Of a stretch of DNA of 64,000 bases, positions 52,165-61,142 are shown piece after piece; positions within the stretch are counted from its first letter, which is position 1; the number at the start of each line of letters is the position of its first letter. The stretch is from Anaerozeibacter quisquiliarum. GTDB taxonomy: Bacteria; Bacillota; Clostridia; Christensenellales; Aristaeellaceae. Below the pieces are notes generated by a model, which made no database searches, was not told where the DNA came from, and was given only the letters and a program-made list of their open reading frames with translations. The position numbers and the translations under genes were made by a program. The stretch lies in NCBI GenBank assembly GCA_051162045.1, contig JBISDI010000006.1. The stretch is one strand, 5' to 3'.

Positions 52165-53285
52165 AGCGGCTCAGGCGGTTGCTCTCCACCAGCGTCTCCG
52201 CGTCGCTGCTGGCCATCGTGGCCGGCCTGGCGGCGGGGTTTTTGATCCTGCTGTTCTCAAATCCGTCCTCGGCGTTCCAGGGCCTGCTCATCATCCTCAA
52301 GGGCGGCTGGAATACCGGCGTCAAGGGCCTGGGGCAGGTGCTGTACTACGCCACGCCGATCATCATGACCGGCCTGAGCGTGGGCTTCGCGTTCAAGACG
52401 GGGCTGTTCAACATCGGCGCGCCGGGACAGTTGGTGGTCGGCGGGTTTGTGGCGACATACGTCGGCGCGCTGTGGCCAATGCCCGCCGGACTGCATTGGG
52501 CGTTCGCGCTTTTGTGCGGCATGGTGGCGGGCGGGCTGTGGGGCCTGGTGCCCGGGCTGTTCAAGGCGTATCTGAACGTGAACGAGGTCATCTCGTCGAT
52601 TATGATGAACTACATCGGGCTGTACGGCACGCGCTATCTGATTAAGCTCACGCCGCTGTTCGACTCTTTGCGCAACCAGACCGTGAATGTGCTGGATACG
52701 GCGGTGATTCCCAAGGGCGGGCTGGACAGGCTGTTCTATAACATGAAGGGCAACTATGTGGACGTCAGTTCGGTCAACGCGGGCCTGTATATCGCCATCG
52801 GATTGGCGATCGTGATGTACATCATCCTCAACCGCACCACCTTCGGCTACGAGCTCAAGGCATGCGGCCTGAACCGCAATGCCAGCCGTTACGCGGGCAT
52901 CGATGAGAACCGATCCATCGTGCTCAGCATGGTCATCGCCGGCGCGCTGGCGGGCACGGCGGGCGCGCTGATGTACCTGGCCCCGGCCAGCGGCATGCAC
53001 ATCCATGTCGACGAGATCATGCCCTCACAGGGCTTCAACGGTATCCCCGTGGCGCTGCTTGGGCTGTCGAATCCGATCGGCATCATATTCGCCGGGCTGT
53101 TCGTCGCCCACATCACCGTAGGCGGCAGCCAACTGCAGTCGCTCAAGTACATGCAGGAAGTCATCGACATCATCATCGCGCTGGTCATCTACTTCAGCGC
53201 GTTCTCGCTGGCCGTGCGGGGACTCCTGGCCCGCGCCAAGCGTGTGCCGGCATCCGCCGCCGAGAAAATGGAGGGGGTGCGCTGA
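52161..53285 (+). CDS. Nucleoside ABC transporter permease (NupP/YufP-like)
   Basis: A 374-residue membrane protein of the BPD_transp_2 family with about nine helices. Landmarks are GVKGLGQVLYYATPIIMTGLS, FKTGLFNIGAPGQLVVGGF, NEVISSIMMNYIGLYGTRYL and ACGLNRNASRYAGIDENRS. It overlaps the ATPase gene by four bases and its stop is shared with the start of the next permease. Confidence 0.93.
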   Translation: MKRLRRLLSTSVSASLLAIVAGLAAGFLILLFSNPSSAFQGLLIILKGGWNTGVKGLGQVLYYATPIIMTGLSVGFAFKTGLFNIGAPGQLVVGGFVATYVGALWPMPAGLHWAFALLCGMVAGGLWGLVPGLFKAYLNVNEVISSIMMNYIGLYGTRYLIKLTPLFDSLRNQTVNVLDTAVIPKGGLDRLFYNMKGNYVDVSSVNAGLYIAIGLAIVMYIILNRTTFGYELKACGLNRNASRYAGIDENRSIVLSMVIAGALAGTAGALMYLAPASGMHIHVDEIMPSQGFNGIPVALLGLSNPIGIIFAGLFVAHITVGGSQLQSLKYMQEVIDIIIALVIYFSAFSLAVRGLLARAKRVPASAAEKMEGVR

Positions 53286-54244
53286 TGGATACCCTGTTCT
53301 TTCTGTTCCAGCAGATGATGTTCTTCTCCATTCCGCTTATGATCGTCGCGTTGGGCGGCATGTTCAGCGAGCGCAGCGGCGTGGTGAACATCGCGCTCGA
53401 GGGCGTCATGGTCATGGGCGCGTTCTGCTCTATCTTTTTTCTGAACAAGACACAGGACTTTATGTCGGGTCAGGGCCAGCTGCTGCTGGCGGTGCTGATC
53501 GCGGCGGGCGCGGGCGCGCTGTTCTCGTTGTTGCACGCCTACGCGGCCGTCACGCTCAGGTCCGACCAGACCATCAGCGGCACCGCCCTGAACATGTTCG
53601 CGCCCGCGTTCGCCATCTACCTGGCCCGAACGGTTCAGGAAAACGGCGTGCAGCAGATCATGTTCGCCAATACCTTCCGCATCCGCAGCATCCCGGTGCT
53701 GGGCGACATCCCCATCCTCGGCCCGCTGCTGTTCCAGAACACCTACATCACCACCTACATCGGCCTCGCAATCCTGATCGGAGCGGCGTTCGCGCTGTAC
53801 AAGACCCGGTTTGGACTTAGGCTGCGCGCCTGCGGCGAGCATCCGGCGGCGGCGGACAGCGTGGGCGTGAACGTGTCCAGGATCCGCTACACGGGCGTAC
53901 TGATTTCAGGCGCGCTGGCGGGGCTCGGCGGGCTGGTGTTCGTGGTGCCGACCAGCGTGAACTTCAACGCCACCGTGGCCGGCTACGGCTTTCTGGCGCT
54001 GGCCGTGCTGATCTTTGGCCAGTGGAAGCCGCTCAGAATCTTTCTGGCCGCGCTGTTCTTCGGCCTGATGAAGACCGTGTCGGCCTCCTACAGCGGCCTC
54101 CCGGTGCTTCAAGATCTGCCGATTCCCAGCGATGTATACAAGATGATCCCCTACATCGCCACACTGATCGTGCTGGCTTTCAGCAGCAAGCAATCCCGCG
54201 CGCCCAAGGCCTCCGGCGTACCGTACGACAAGGGTACCCGATAA
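53285..54244 (+). CDS. Nucleoside ABC transporter permease (NupQ/YufQ-like)
   Basis: A 319-residue permease with about nine helices. It has MFSERSGVVNIALEGVMVMG, LRSDQTISGTALNMFAPAF and LRACGEHPAAADSVGVNVS, the NupQ-type motifs. It ends the BMP/NupOPQ-like operon. An IS30 relic begins 24 bases downstream. Confidence 0.93.
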   Translation: MDTLFFLFQQMMFFSIPLMIVALGGMFSERSGVVNIALEGVMVMGAFCSIFFLNKTQDFMSGQGQLLLAVLIAAGAGALFSLLHAYAAVTLRSDQTISGTALNMFAPAFAIYLARTVQENGVQQIMFANTFRIRSIPVLGDIPILGPLLFQNTYITTYIGLAILIGAAFALYKTRFGLRLRACGEHPAAADSVGVNVSRIRYTGVLISGALAGLGGLVFVVPTSVNFNATVAGYGFLALAVLIFGQWKPLRIFLAALFFGLMKTVSASYSGLPVLQDLPIPSDVYKMIPYIATLIVLAFSSKQSRAPKASGVPYDKGTR

Positions 54245-54267
54245 CCGCCGCGGCAGATTGCCAAGTG

Positions 54268-54980
54268 AAGTGCAAAAGTGAACGAGAGAAGCAGGAACGC
54301 GCGCTCAGGCATTTGCGAGGCCGTTCGTTGATGGAGGGAACGACATCGGCGACGGTCTCGTCCGTTATGTTCTTCCAGTCCGTACCCTCTGGGAGGAGGA
54401 ACCGGAGTCGGTCATTGGAACATTCATCCGTTCCCCGTTGCCACGATGCATGGGCATCCGCGAAGCAGACCGTCGCATTCAGCTCTCGCTCAATGCTCTT
54501 GTGCCGCGCAAACTTCGAGCCATTGTCGAACGTGGTCGTACTGACCGGTATCCCGCTTGTCTTTAGTCCCCTGATGACAGCCTGCGCCATGAATTTCGCA
54601 TTCTTTGAATACGGCGCGACAGATGGTACTCGTGCTCAGTTTCCCGCCCGATTGTGCCTGCTTCCACGTAAGCGCGATCTCCTCAGGAGGGGGCCTACAC
54701 CTATCCCGGCCACGACGGGTGGTAGCACGTGCCGTCCGGCTTGACCTGTTTGTTCCGCCGCTTGATCCCGGGGCTTATCGTCGAGATACTCCGTTCAAGC
54801 AGCACGGCGATCTCCGCCATGTTCTTCCCTTCCCGAAGGTACGACGCTAGACAAGCGCGTTCATCCGATCTAAAATGTGTATAGGGCCGCATAATCCACC
54901 TCGCAGCTGATGTTTTGTTCAATTCCATCTTACTCCATCCGGGCTGTGCGGTCTATTCTTTATCTCCCACTTTTGCACTT
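54268..54980 (-). mobile_element. Degenerate IS30-family element
   Basis: The inverted ends AAGTGCAAAAGTG (54268-54280) and CACTTTTGCACTT (54968-54980) enclose broken transposase frames on the minus strand. The N-terminal piece (54701-54928) has the helix-turn-helix FRSDERACLASYLREGKNMA with VLLERSISTIS. The C-terminal piece (within 54250-54590) has part of the DDE core, TTTFDNGSKFARH and FADAHASWQRGTDE, matching the IS30 D-N-G-x-E-F and W-x-R-G-x-N-E pattern with changes. Frame breaks make it inactive. Confidence 0.82.
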
Positions 54981-55051
54981 GACGGTGTATTATGCCCGCG
55001 CCCCGCCCAACTGGCCGAGGGCCGCTTTTCCCCATTTTACAAAGAAAAAGC

Positions 55052-55080
55052 TTGACTTTGCCAGCCCCAGGAAGTATAAT
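55052..55080 (+). promoter_or_regulatory. Promoter of tRNA-Val
   Basis: TTGACT (55052-55057) and TATAAT (55075-55080), 17 bases apart, 14 bases before the tRNA. Confidence 0.8.
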
Positions 55081-55094
55081 TAGCAGCGTTGCGT

Positions 55095-55171
55095 GGGGTT
55101 ATAGCTCAGTTGGTTAGAGCGTTACGTTGACATCGTAAAGGTCGATGGTTCGAGCCCATTTAACCCCACCA
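55095..55171 (+). tRNA. tRNA-Val (anticodon GAC)
   Basis: A 77-base cloverleaf: acceptor GGGGTTA/TAACCCC with encoded CCA, D arm GCTCAGTTGGTTAGAGC, anticodon stem TTACG/CGTAA with loop TTGACAT (anticodon GAC), and T arm GGTTCGAGCCC. Base composition drops sharply soon after its 3' end. Confidence 0.95.
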
Positions 55172-55193
55172 TCAATACCGACATTAGTTGGTG

Positions 55194-55227
55194 CAAATAA
55201 GCTCGCCGGTTGCGGCGGGCTTATTTG
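55194..55227 (+). terminator. Terminator of tRNA-Val
   Basis: CAAATAAGCTCGCCGG and CGGCGGGCTTATTTG pair around TTG, 22 bases after the tRNA. The region from here to 55493 shows no gene. Confidence 0.65.
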
Positions 55228-55493
55228 TACGCCTGCAAATTCACCTTTAAATCCCGGCCATCCGCCGCCCATTTTGCAGGAATACACGGACGGGCTCACA
55301 GACGGAATTTTGGCGTGGGCGGGAGGCAGAAAAAGGCGCCACAGAGAACTCAAAAAATACACGATCTCCAAAGGCTGCCGTGTAATGGTGTAATGATGCA
55401 CCCACCCCGAGAGACAGAAATCCGGCGATGTGGTTGCCGGGCAACCCAAACTGCGTAGATCACATAAGAGATTCTCCAAATATGTGGCTAATG

Positions 55494-56435
55494 TCAATAT
55501 TTGATTGGAAAAGCTTCTTTCCCCGCCTGCCAGAGATACTGATCAATCTGTTTGACTGTATACTTTTGCAATGAGTATGCTTCCCTGAAAGTGAGAATCG
55601 CCTGCTTGAAAACCTGATAGTCCCGCAAGTCTTCGCCAGAGAAACTACTGAATCTGTCCTTATCGCGGAAATATGCTAAAAGCCTCTCTACATAGTAGTC
55701 ATATATCGGATAATCCGCAGAATTGTGCCGGCTGCAGTATTTCGTAGCAAAAGAAAGAAGTTGAAGTTCCTTGCCTGTCCTTGATTTGATCCCATGTCCG
55801 GATGCTATATCATTCACCATCTTAGGGTCGCCGCTCTTTAACCGCCAGTCTGTATCCAGACTAATTATCCGTTTAGCTACAGGCATAACACCGTATATAT
55901 TCGTCTTGTAAAAATCGTTAAGCACGGAGCACTTGATTAGCACTTTGCTCAGATCCGTATTGTCTGGATATGTTTCTAGAAACAGAAGGTCCAGCGCGTC
56001 TTCCTGCTCTTTATAGCCCGGAAGCGTATTCCACCTGTCAAGGTAGGATTCTACCGCGATCGCCGTCGGTGAAGCGATGTCTTTTGAATTCTGGGTATTT
56101 GAACTGCTCTTTACTGTGGCTTTCTGTCCTTTTACTGCCGGTTCATTAGGCTGCCCTTTGACAAACTCCAGCAGAAGCCGCAATGAATGTGCGTACGTTG
56201 AAGCATCGCTTCGCGGGTTTTTTCTTCCCCTTTTTACAAAGGACTCCTCAAGCTTGTATTCGTAAACGTCGGGTATGACGCCGTCCGACAATATCTGCTC
56301 GAATGATAGGCCAAATTCATTGCCGTATCGATCAAGGAAATAGGCCATGGATACGGTTGCGCTCACATTGTTATCTTGAGGGTAGCGTTTCGATAAGTAA
56401 ATTTTGAAATTTTCACGAAGCAGCTTTGTATCCAT
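55494..56435 (-). CDS. Unrecognised island protein
   Basis: A 313-residue soluble protein. Residues 1-95 are helical (LRENFKIYLSKRYPQDNNVS; AYFLDRYGNEFGLSFEQIL; AHSLRLLLEFVKG). A polar linker (~98-125) leads to a C-terminal helical part containing LLSFATKYCSRHNSADYPIY, D-Y-Y-V, and a late IDQYLWQAGKEAF. The pattern K-Y-C-x-x-H...Y-P-I-Y-D is reminiscent of proteins found in defence islands, but I do not know the family. It is encoded just downstream of the NADAR-DarT pair on the same strand with a gap of 82 bases, so it may belong to that module. AT-rich, unlike the chromosome. Confidence 0.7.
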   Translation of the reverse strand: MDTKLLRENFKIYLSKRYPQDNNVSATVSMAYFLDRYGNEFGLSFEQILSDGVIPDVYEYKLEESFVKRGRKNPRSDASTYAHSLRLLLEFVKGQPNEPAVKGQKATVKSSSNTQNSKDIASPTAIAVESYLDRWNTLPGYKEQEDALDLLFLETYPDNTDLSKVLIKCSVLNDFYKTNIYGVMPVAKRIISLDTDWRLKSGDPKMVNDIASGHGIKSRTGKELQLLSFATKYCSRHNSADYPIYDYYVERLLAYFRDKDRFSSFSGEDLRDYQVFKQAILTFREAYSLQKYTVKQIDQYLWQAGKEAFPIKY

Positions 56436-56517
56436 ATCTACACCTTCCCAACCACATATTGTAGGGGCTGCTCTACCGATTTCGGTTGTTATATAGGTGG
56501 TACATCATAAAAACCAA

Positions 56518-57216
56518 TCAAAAAAGAGAAGTTTGCTCATAGTCTTTTGGGTCTTCATCGCTATATAATGACAGAAAAGACTGCTTATCCCTCATATAAC
56601 GATCAACTGCATTACTTTGTACCATCCCAACATACATGGCAAGAGAGCGGGCTTGGCAGTTAAGTGATACTTTATCGTTAAAGGCAATATCGGTGAAATG
56701 CTTATAGCTCATTAGCTCATCTTTAAGAGCCGATCTATTCCTCAACGTCTCGATAACTGTAGAGATATATATCCAATCATAGTATGCTGTCTTTGCAGAT
56801 ATTGGCCATTCTTCCCCGTCCAAACCAACAAAAGATACAAGCTCACCGGAACCATCTAATAAAGTACTTTGCTTAGCTTGGTGAGGCATAATCGAAAGGA
56901 GTTCTCGGTATGGCCCTCCTGCACGGAATTTTTTCGATGCTTGAAATACATTTTCTAGCCTGTAATAATTATTTGAAACAGAGTCATAGTATTCCAAAGA
57001 AAATGCGCTCAAAAGTGCTCCTAGTGAAGATTCTGACTTTGTTGACACTTCAAGGATTAGACCGACTTTTTCTGTATCTGATATAGCTTTATGCATATTT
57101 TTGATGCATTTCCTCTTTTGAGACAATGCGAAACCTGGTTCGAACTTAAACTCAGCATATTTCTCAGATACGTATGGCCTTCTATTCTGAGCCGTAAAAT
57201 ACATTCTTTTAGTCAT
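56518..57216 (-). CDS. NADAR-family ADP-ribosyl hydrolase, DarT antitoxin
   Basis: A 232-residue protein. It starts TKRMYFTAQNRRPYVSEKY, as in DarT-associated NADAR proteins. The NADAR core has AFSLEYYDSVSNNYYRLENV and FQASKKFRAG, with the conserved glutamate Glu88, lysines and Phe-Gln. NADAR enzymes remove ADP-ribose from guanine and counter DarT1-type toxins. ATG at 57216 has GGAGG 11 bases upstream; the start overlaps the DarT-like stop by eight bases (ATGACTAA), so antitoxin follows toxin in one operon. I place it as antitoxin from the family and the overlap. Confidence 0.82.
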   Translation of the reverse strand: MTKRMYFTAQNRRPYVSEKYAEFKFEPGFALSQKRKCIKNMHKAISDTEKVGLILEVSTKSESSLGALLSAFSLEYYDSVSNNYYRLENVFQASKKFRAGGPYRELLSIMPHQAKQSTLLDGSGELVSFVGLDGEEWPISAKTAYYDWIYISTVIETLRNRSALKDELMSYKHFTDIAFNDKVSLNCQARSLAMYVGMVQSNAVDRYMRDKQSFLSLYSDEDPKDYEQTSLF

Positions 57217-58462
57217 TGTTATTCTGCCTCCAAAATGAATAATCTTTTCTGGGTCCAAAGGGCTTTTCACAAACTTTTACTATGCCGCTATACTCGTCCG
57301 GAAGTTTAGCGATTACTAAATCATCTTCAGACCTGAAGTAGACACATTTTATACATTCCGCTGGGATAATATCTTTGATGCGTACCTCAGCCTGAGGGTC
57401 AGTGGGATATTTCGCGCTCCCTAGACATAGACGATTCTCCGCGTCATAATAAAGTCCTTCAGCAGAAGAGACGCGCGAGGTTCCGCGGCCAGAAGCCGCA
57501 TTAGTTCGATAGAGTTCATATGCGCACTCATTGAGATATTCGGTAGAGAAAGCGATTATTACGAAAACTTCTTCCGGATGTCTATTTCTAAGGTAGTATA
57601 GCATTTTATAATTTATCCACTCTATGCTCACGGATATATAATTACTTAGCATCTCGTTCGCATCATTATATTCAACCTCTATATTCATACTATGTGCTTT
57701 TGCCCTGGATAATATACCGTTCTTCAAAATACTACCCAGGTTTTTTGCATTCGTAAAGTGGAGCAGCCATTTTGCTCCTCTTTCTCTCAGAAAAATATAA
57801 TCAGCAGTGGGCGATGTGCATGAAATTTTTTTAGGTAGAGCATACACGGTTGGTAAGTATGGCTGCTTTAATGCTTTTTCGCAAAGCTGGTCTGTTTTCT
57901 GCGGTTCTGGTAGTTTCGATTGTTTATAATGCGGCTCAACAGTATATGCCTTATGCGTTTTGTTGATTATTTTCTCATATTCTTGTTTATTCCGCTCTCT
58001 TATTCGTAGTTCTTGCAAAAAGGCATATCTATTTTCATTCGTAATATTTCTGTTACTACAGTCGTTTTCATTAAAGAAGTATATTTCTCCAACAAGATAG
58101 CAATGTATTTTTTCTCTGCTTGTGGTGTAAGTTTCAATAGCAGTGATGTTAATTTGATCATCAGTGAACGCTTCACTTACCTTATATTTTCTCTTTTCTT
58201 TGTCGTACAGCAATTGCCCCGGATAGAATAAATCGGATGGTGCCACCTTTCGTGTCCAAGTGGTTTTATCCGTAAATTTAAGAATGTAAGCGTCATCCTC
58301 TTTGATAATAGTCTTAGCTCTGTAATATTTCGGCGGACGCACAGTTCTTGTTCTATATTTGTATGAAACCTTCTCAAGTATGTTGGAGAATATACCATAT
58401 AGAATCGAAATGACGATATAAGCAATTAATATTGCTGCTCCGATTTTCGGAATCAAATCCAT
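57209..58462 (-). CDS. darT: DarT-like DNA ADP-ribosyltransferase toxin with N-terminal membrane anchor
   Basis: A 417-residue protein, about twice the normal DarT length. The N-terminus has one membrane helix (IGAAILIAYIVISILYGIF, residues ~6-25). Residues ~45-115 form a beta-rich region (AYILKFTDKTTWTRKV; YPGQLLYDKEKRKYKV). The C-terminal ART domain (about 228-400) begins AKWLLHFTNAKNLGSILKNG, with His235 in the HFT motif, and ends with AEVRIKDIIPAECIKCVYF, where Glu359 fits the catalytic glutamate. DarT enzymes put ADP-ribose on DNA bases using NAD+. The partner NADAR gene overlaps. The extra N-terminal half and anchor are unusual. Confidence 0.75.
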   Translation of the reverse strand: MDLIPKIGAAILIAYIVISILYGIFSNILEKVSYKYRTRTVRPPKYYRAKTIIKEDDAYILKFTDKTTWTRKVAPSDLFYPGQLLYDKEKRKYKVSEAFTDDQINITAIETYTTSREKIHCYLVGEIYFFNENDCSNRNITNENRYAFLQELRIRERNKQEYEKIINKTHKAYTVEPHYKQSKLPEPQKTDQLCEKALKQPYLPTVYALPKKISCTSPTADYIFLRERGAKWLLHFTNAKNLGSILKNGILSRAKAHSMNIEVEYNDANEMLSNYISVSIEWINYKMLYYLRNRHPEEVFVIIAFSTEYLNECAYELYRTNAASGRGTSRVSSAEGLYYDAENRLCLGSAKYPTDPQAEVRIKDIIPAECIKCVYFRSEDDLVIAKLPDEYSGIVKVCEKPFGPRKDYSFWRQNNND

Positions 58463-58792
58463 TTCGAAATCGCTCCCGCTTCTGTCGTAAATTATGGTTT
58501 ATAGGCATCGATATCAAGGAAGCAGCGACAGTAACTTGCGCATATCAGCAAGATATGGCTAATGGAGGACTTCTCCAGGATTAAACCAGTGATCCCCGTT
58601 TATGATAAAATGCTCACGCAAATCGGCCAGCTCAATAACTGCACAATTCAAATTTTCATTTATTATACACTGATTTGTTATCCCTGTCAACGCGTTAGTC
58701 TATGACGTCTAAGTTGATAAAGCAAAGACATTAATTCTGCATTTGCTTCACTTGGCAATGCCCAGAATGCAACATCTTTCCACGACGTACAA
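58463..58792. other. AT-rich intergenic region
   Basis: About 330 bases upstream of the DarT-like gene. It must hold that gene's promoter; no perfect -35/-10 pair stands out. No reading frame or repeat of note. Confidence 0.4.
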
Positions 58793-58815
58793 ATCCCGGC
58801 GCTGAGCCGGGATTC
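58793..58815 (-). terminator. Palindromic terminator-like hairpin
   Basis: AATCCCGGC and GCCGGGATT pair around GCTGA, 12 bases after the stop of the acidic protein gene. On the minus strand it is followed by TTTG only, so strength is uncertain. Confidence 0.5.
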
Positions 58816-58826
58816 TGTTGTTGAAC

Positions 58827-59444
58827 TTATTGGTTGGCGCTGTCCGTAACAGCCGTGCCCTTCTTGCCCCTGCCCTTTCCCGAAGGTTTCTTGGCCAGCA
58901 CATTGTTCTCTGGCTGCGGTGTGGCCTCGTTGCTCTCCGACTCCATTGTGATAACTAGCACCCGGCCCGTGGCTTCGTCCCCAATGATCTCAGTCTTGAT
59001 CGTCTCGCCGTTTGCTACCACCTCGGCCAGTGCATCCACTGGCTCGCCTGCGGCTTGCGCATCTTCAAGCGCCTGTGCCAGGGCTTCCACCGTTTCAGCG
59101 GGAAGTGATTCGGCGGGATACGCTTCCTGCGGCGCCGCTTCCTCGGTCTCGGCCGCCTTGTCATCCACAGCAGTTACCCGCGGCTGCGCTTCTTGGCCCA
59201 AGGGTTTCCGCGTCCTCCGCGCCCTTGTCTGCGGGAATTCCTCAGGCAACACGCCCGGCTCGAACATAATCTTTAAGGTGATGGCGCCGTGCGCGGGTAC
59301 GTCGAACTTGAAGTCCTGATACTCCAGCTTCTTGAGCTCATCCGGGATTTCGATGTTTTTGAACCGCTTGATCTCCTTGCCCTCCACCAACAGGCATACC
59401 GGAACCGCGTCCCTCAGTTTCGCCGTGAGCTTGCCCATCTCCAT
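58827..59444 (-). CDS. Acidic, low-complexity protein with a short conserved N-terminus
   Basis: A 205-residue protein. Residues 1-75 are a small domain (KLTAKLRDAVPVCLLVEGKE; FKNIEIPDELKKLEYQDFKF; AHGAITLKIMFEPG). The rest is rich in Glu, Ala and Pro (AETEEAAPQEAYPAE) and ends with a basic tail KKPSGKGRGKKGTA. I do not recognise the family; a phage or plasmid accessory origin is possible. It is GC-rich in an otherwise AT-rich island. Its first 38 codons and leader are duplicated, without a start codon, at 61871-62059. GGAGG lies eight bases before the ATG. Confidence 0.65.
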   Translation of the reverse strand: MEMGKLTAKLRDAVPVCLLVEGKEIKRFKNIEIPDELKKLEYQDFKFDVPAHGAITLKIMFEPGVLPEEFPQTRARRTRKPLGQEAQPRVTAVDDKAAETEEAAPQEAYPAESLPAETVEALAQALEDAQAAGEPVDALAEVVANGETIKTEIIGDEATGRVLVITMESESNEATPQPENNVLAKKPSGKGRGKKGTAVTDSANQ

Positions 59445-59523
59445 GAATCGTTCCTCCGTTCGTTGCTGTACAGGCTTCTCGCCTGTGGCTCACAACTTAC
59501 GCATTCACCGGTGGAAAGCAAGC
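59330..59523. repeat. Direct repeat, copy 1 (5' end and leader of the acidic protein gene)
   Basis: This stretch matches 61871-62059 in the same orientation at roughly 80-85 percent by eye, best over the coding part (AACCGCGTCCCTCAGTTTCG is identical). The match extends about 80 bases upstream of the gene, ending at GTGGAAAGCAAGC. The two copies enclose the radical SAM and membrane-protein genes. Confidence 0.8.
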
Positions 59524-59820
59524 TCCAATACAAACAAAACCGAGATGGCGATCAGGCAGTAAAAATGGGCATCTGATATGCACTCCCCACCACACCCCTA
59601 CCTGCACTGCCCGGCAATACCTCCATGGGGGCACTGCCCCACTACGTGGCTAGAGAGATGGAGATTCGACTGGGTTACATCCACAGTACTGCTGAAGCCG
59701 GGGGAACTGAATTCAGGGAACTGGTTCTCGAATGATGCATACTATGTCGGTTGCCTGCTAAACGCAAACAGCTTAGGCAACAAAAATTCCAACATTTTGT
59801 ACAAGAATTCAGATTTTCAA
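59524..59820. other. Intergenic region before the radical SAM gene
   Basis: About 300 bases with a composition change near 59720 from GC-rich to AT-rich, perhaps a recombination joint. The one short open frame (59578-59892) is proline-rich with no ribosome site and looks spurious. Confidence 0.4.
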
Positions 59821-59850
59821 TTGACTACTCGCTATAGTTTGAGATATAAT
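59821..59850 (+). promoter_or_regulatory. Promoter of the radical SAM gene
   Basis: TTGACT (59821-59826) and TATAAT (59845-59850), 18 bases apart, about 90 bases before the start. Confidence 0.6.
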
Positions 59851-59940
59851 AATAGTATCACGCCCAATATACAGCATCAATCGCAATTATAATATACCAC
59901 TGTGAAGAATTTAGAATACTAAAGATAAGGTACTGCTGTG

Positions 59941-61126
59941 ATGAAAAATTATGAGTACGCAATTTCGCCAACTAGCCAATTTTTCTTTTGCGGAGTACCT
60001 TTCAGATTAGACATTAAGCCGAAATGCGACCTGAACTGTGTGTATTGTTATGCAATGAGCAGAGGCGGACGGAGAACTAACAAAGATCAAATAATTGACG
60101 AATCAAGCTTTGTACGCAAGTTTAGTCATGCAATTTCTTGCAACGATAGCAAGCTCGACATTGTTGGAGAAATGGTACGCAATCGTTTCCCCATCCACTT
60201 TGGTGGCATGAGCGATCCCTTTAGCGACGAACTTACCGCAGATGTATTTGACCGATTATTCCCATTTTTTTGTGGTCCTGAAGATTATCCAATAATCATT
60301 AGCACAAAGAAACCTCATGAATTACTAAAACGAAATTATGTTATGCAAAAGGGCAACATGATAATTCAAATTTCTTTGCCAATATTCGATGATAGTACGC
60401 GCCTCTTGATTGAGCCGCATGCCGAATCAACTTATGAACGGCTATCCGCCATTAAGAGCTTAACGGATATAGGAAAAAAATGTCGTTTGCAGAATACAAC
60501 CAATAATCCCTCGGCTGGACGAGCAATTGCCATCACTTATCGATGCGATCGATGGTGCCGGCTGCAAGCATGTTATCCTCGAATACTTGAAACTCCCTGT
60601 CGAGAAGGCATCTCTTAATGTTCAGCTTCTTTCGGAATGTCTAAATATGGATATGGCGACTTTCTACAGAAATCACGGGGCGGTTTTAATTGGTAGAGAA
60701 TGGCTTCTTCCGACAGAATATCGGTACGGCAAGCTTATCCCAATAAAAAAATATGCAAATGACAGAGGGGTATCCGTAGCTTTGGCTGATTATGGACTAT
60801 ATCATCTTAGCGATGTTGATTGTTGCTGTGGGATTGACAAATTTAATATGCGTTGCAGTTGGAACCGCGGCAATTTTTCAACTCTTCTAAAGAATGCAAA
60901 AGGTCTAGTCCACTTTTCAAACTTGCTCGAATACTGGCACCCGACAAAAAGCATGACAAAATATGTAAATTCTAAAAGTCGTCTCAAAAATAACACAATG
61001 ATAAATTTTTTGAATAGCAGGTGGAATGCCCCAGGCACAGTTAATGCTCCCGATTCATATTACGGCGTTAGTTTTTCTGGCAACTATGACAATGAGCATA
61101 ATTGCATCTACTTTAACGAGAGTTGA
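59941..61126 (+). pseudogene. Radical SAM protein with a single-base frameshift
   Basis: Two frames join into one protein of about 395 residues. The first (from 59941) carries the cluster motif KPKCDLNCVYCYA and HFGGMSDPFSDELT. After CRLQ at 60481-60492 an extra base shifts the frame; skipping one A at about 60493 restores IQPIIPRLDEQLPSLIDAID, which continues as GCKHVILEYLKLPVEKASLN to the stop at 61126. The IQPIIP and EYLKLP segments are expected in spore-photolyase-like radical SAM proteins. Either the gene is broken or the read has an error. A cysteine-rich segment (DVDCCCGIDKFNMRC) may bind a second cluster. Confidence 0.75.
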
Positions 61127-61142
61127 GAGGAGTATTACTGCG

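Noticed and set aside
59578..59892. A 104-codon plus-strand frame before the radical SAM gene
   Set aside because: Proline-rich start, no ribosome site, crosses a composition change and overlaps the promoter of the next gene.
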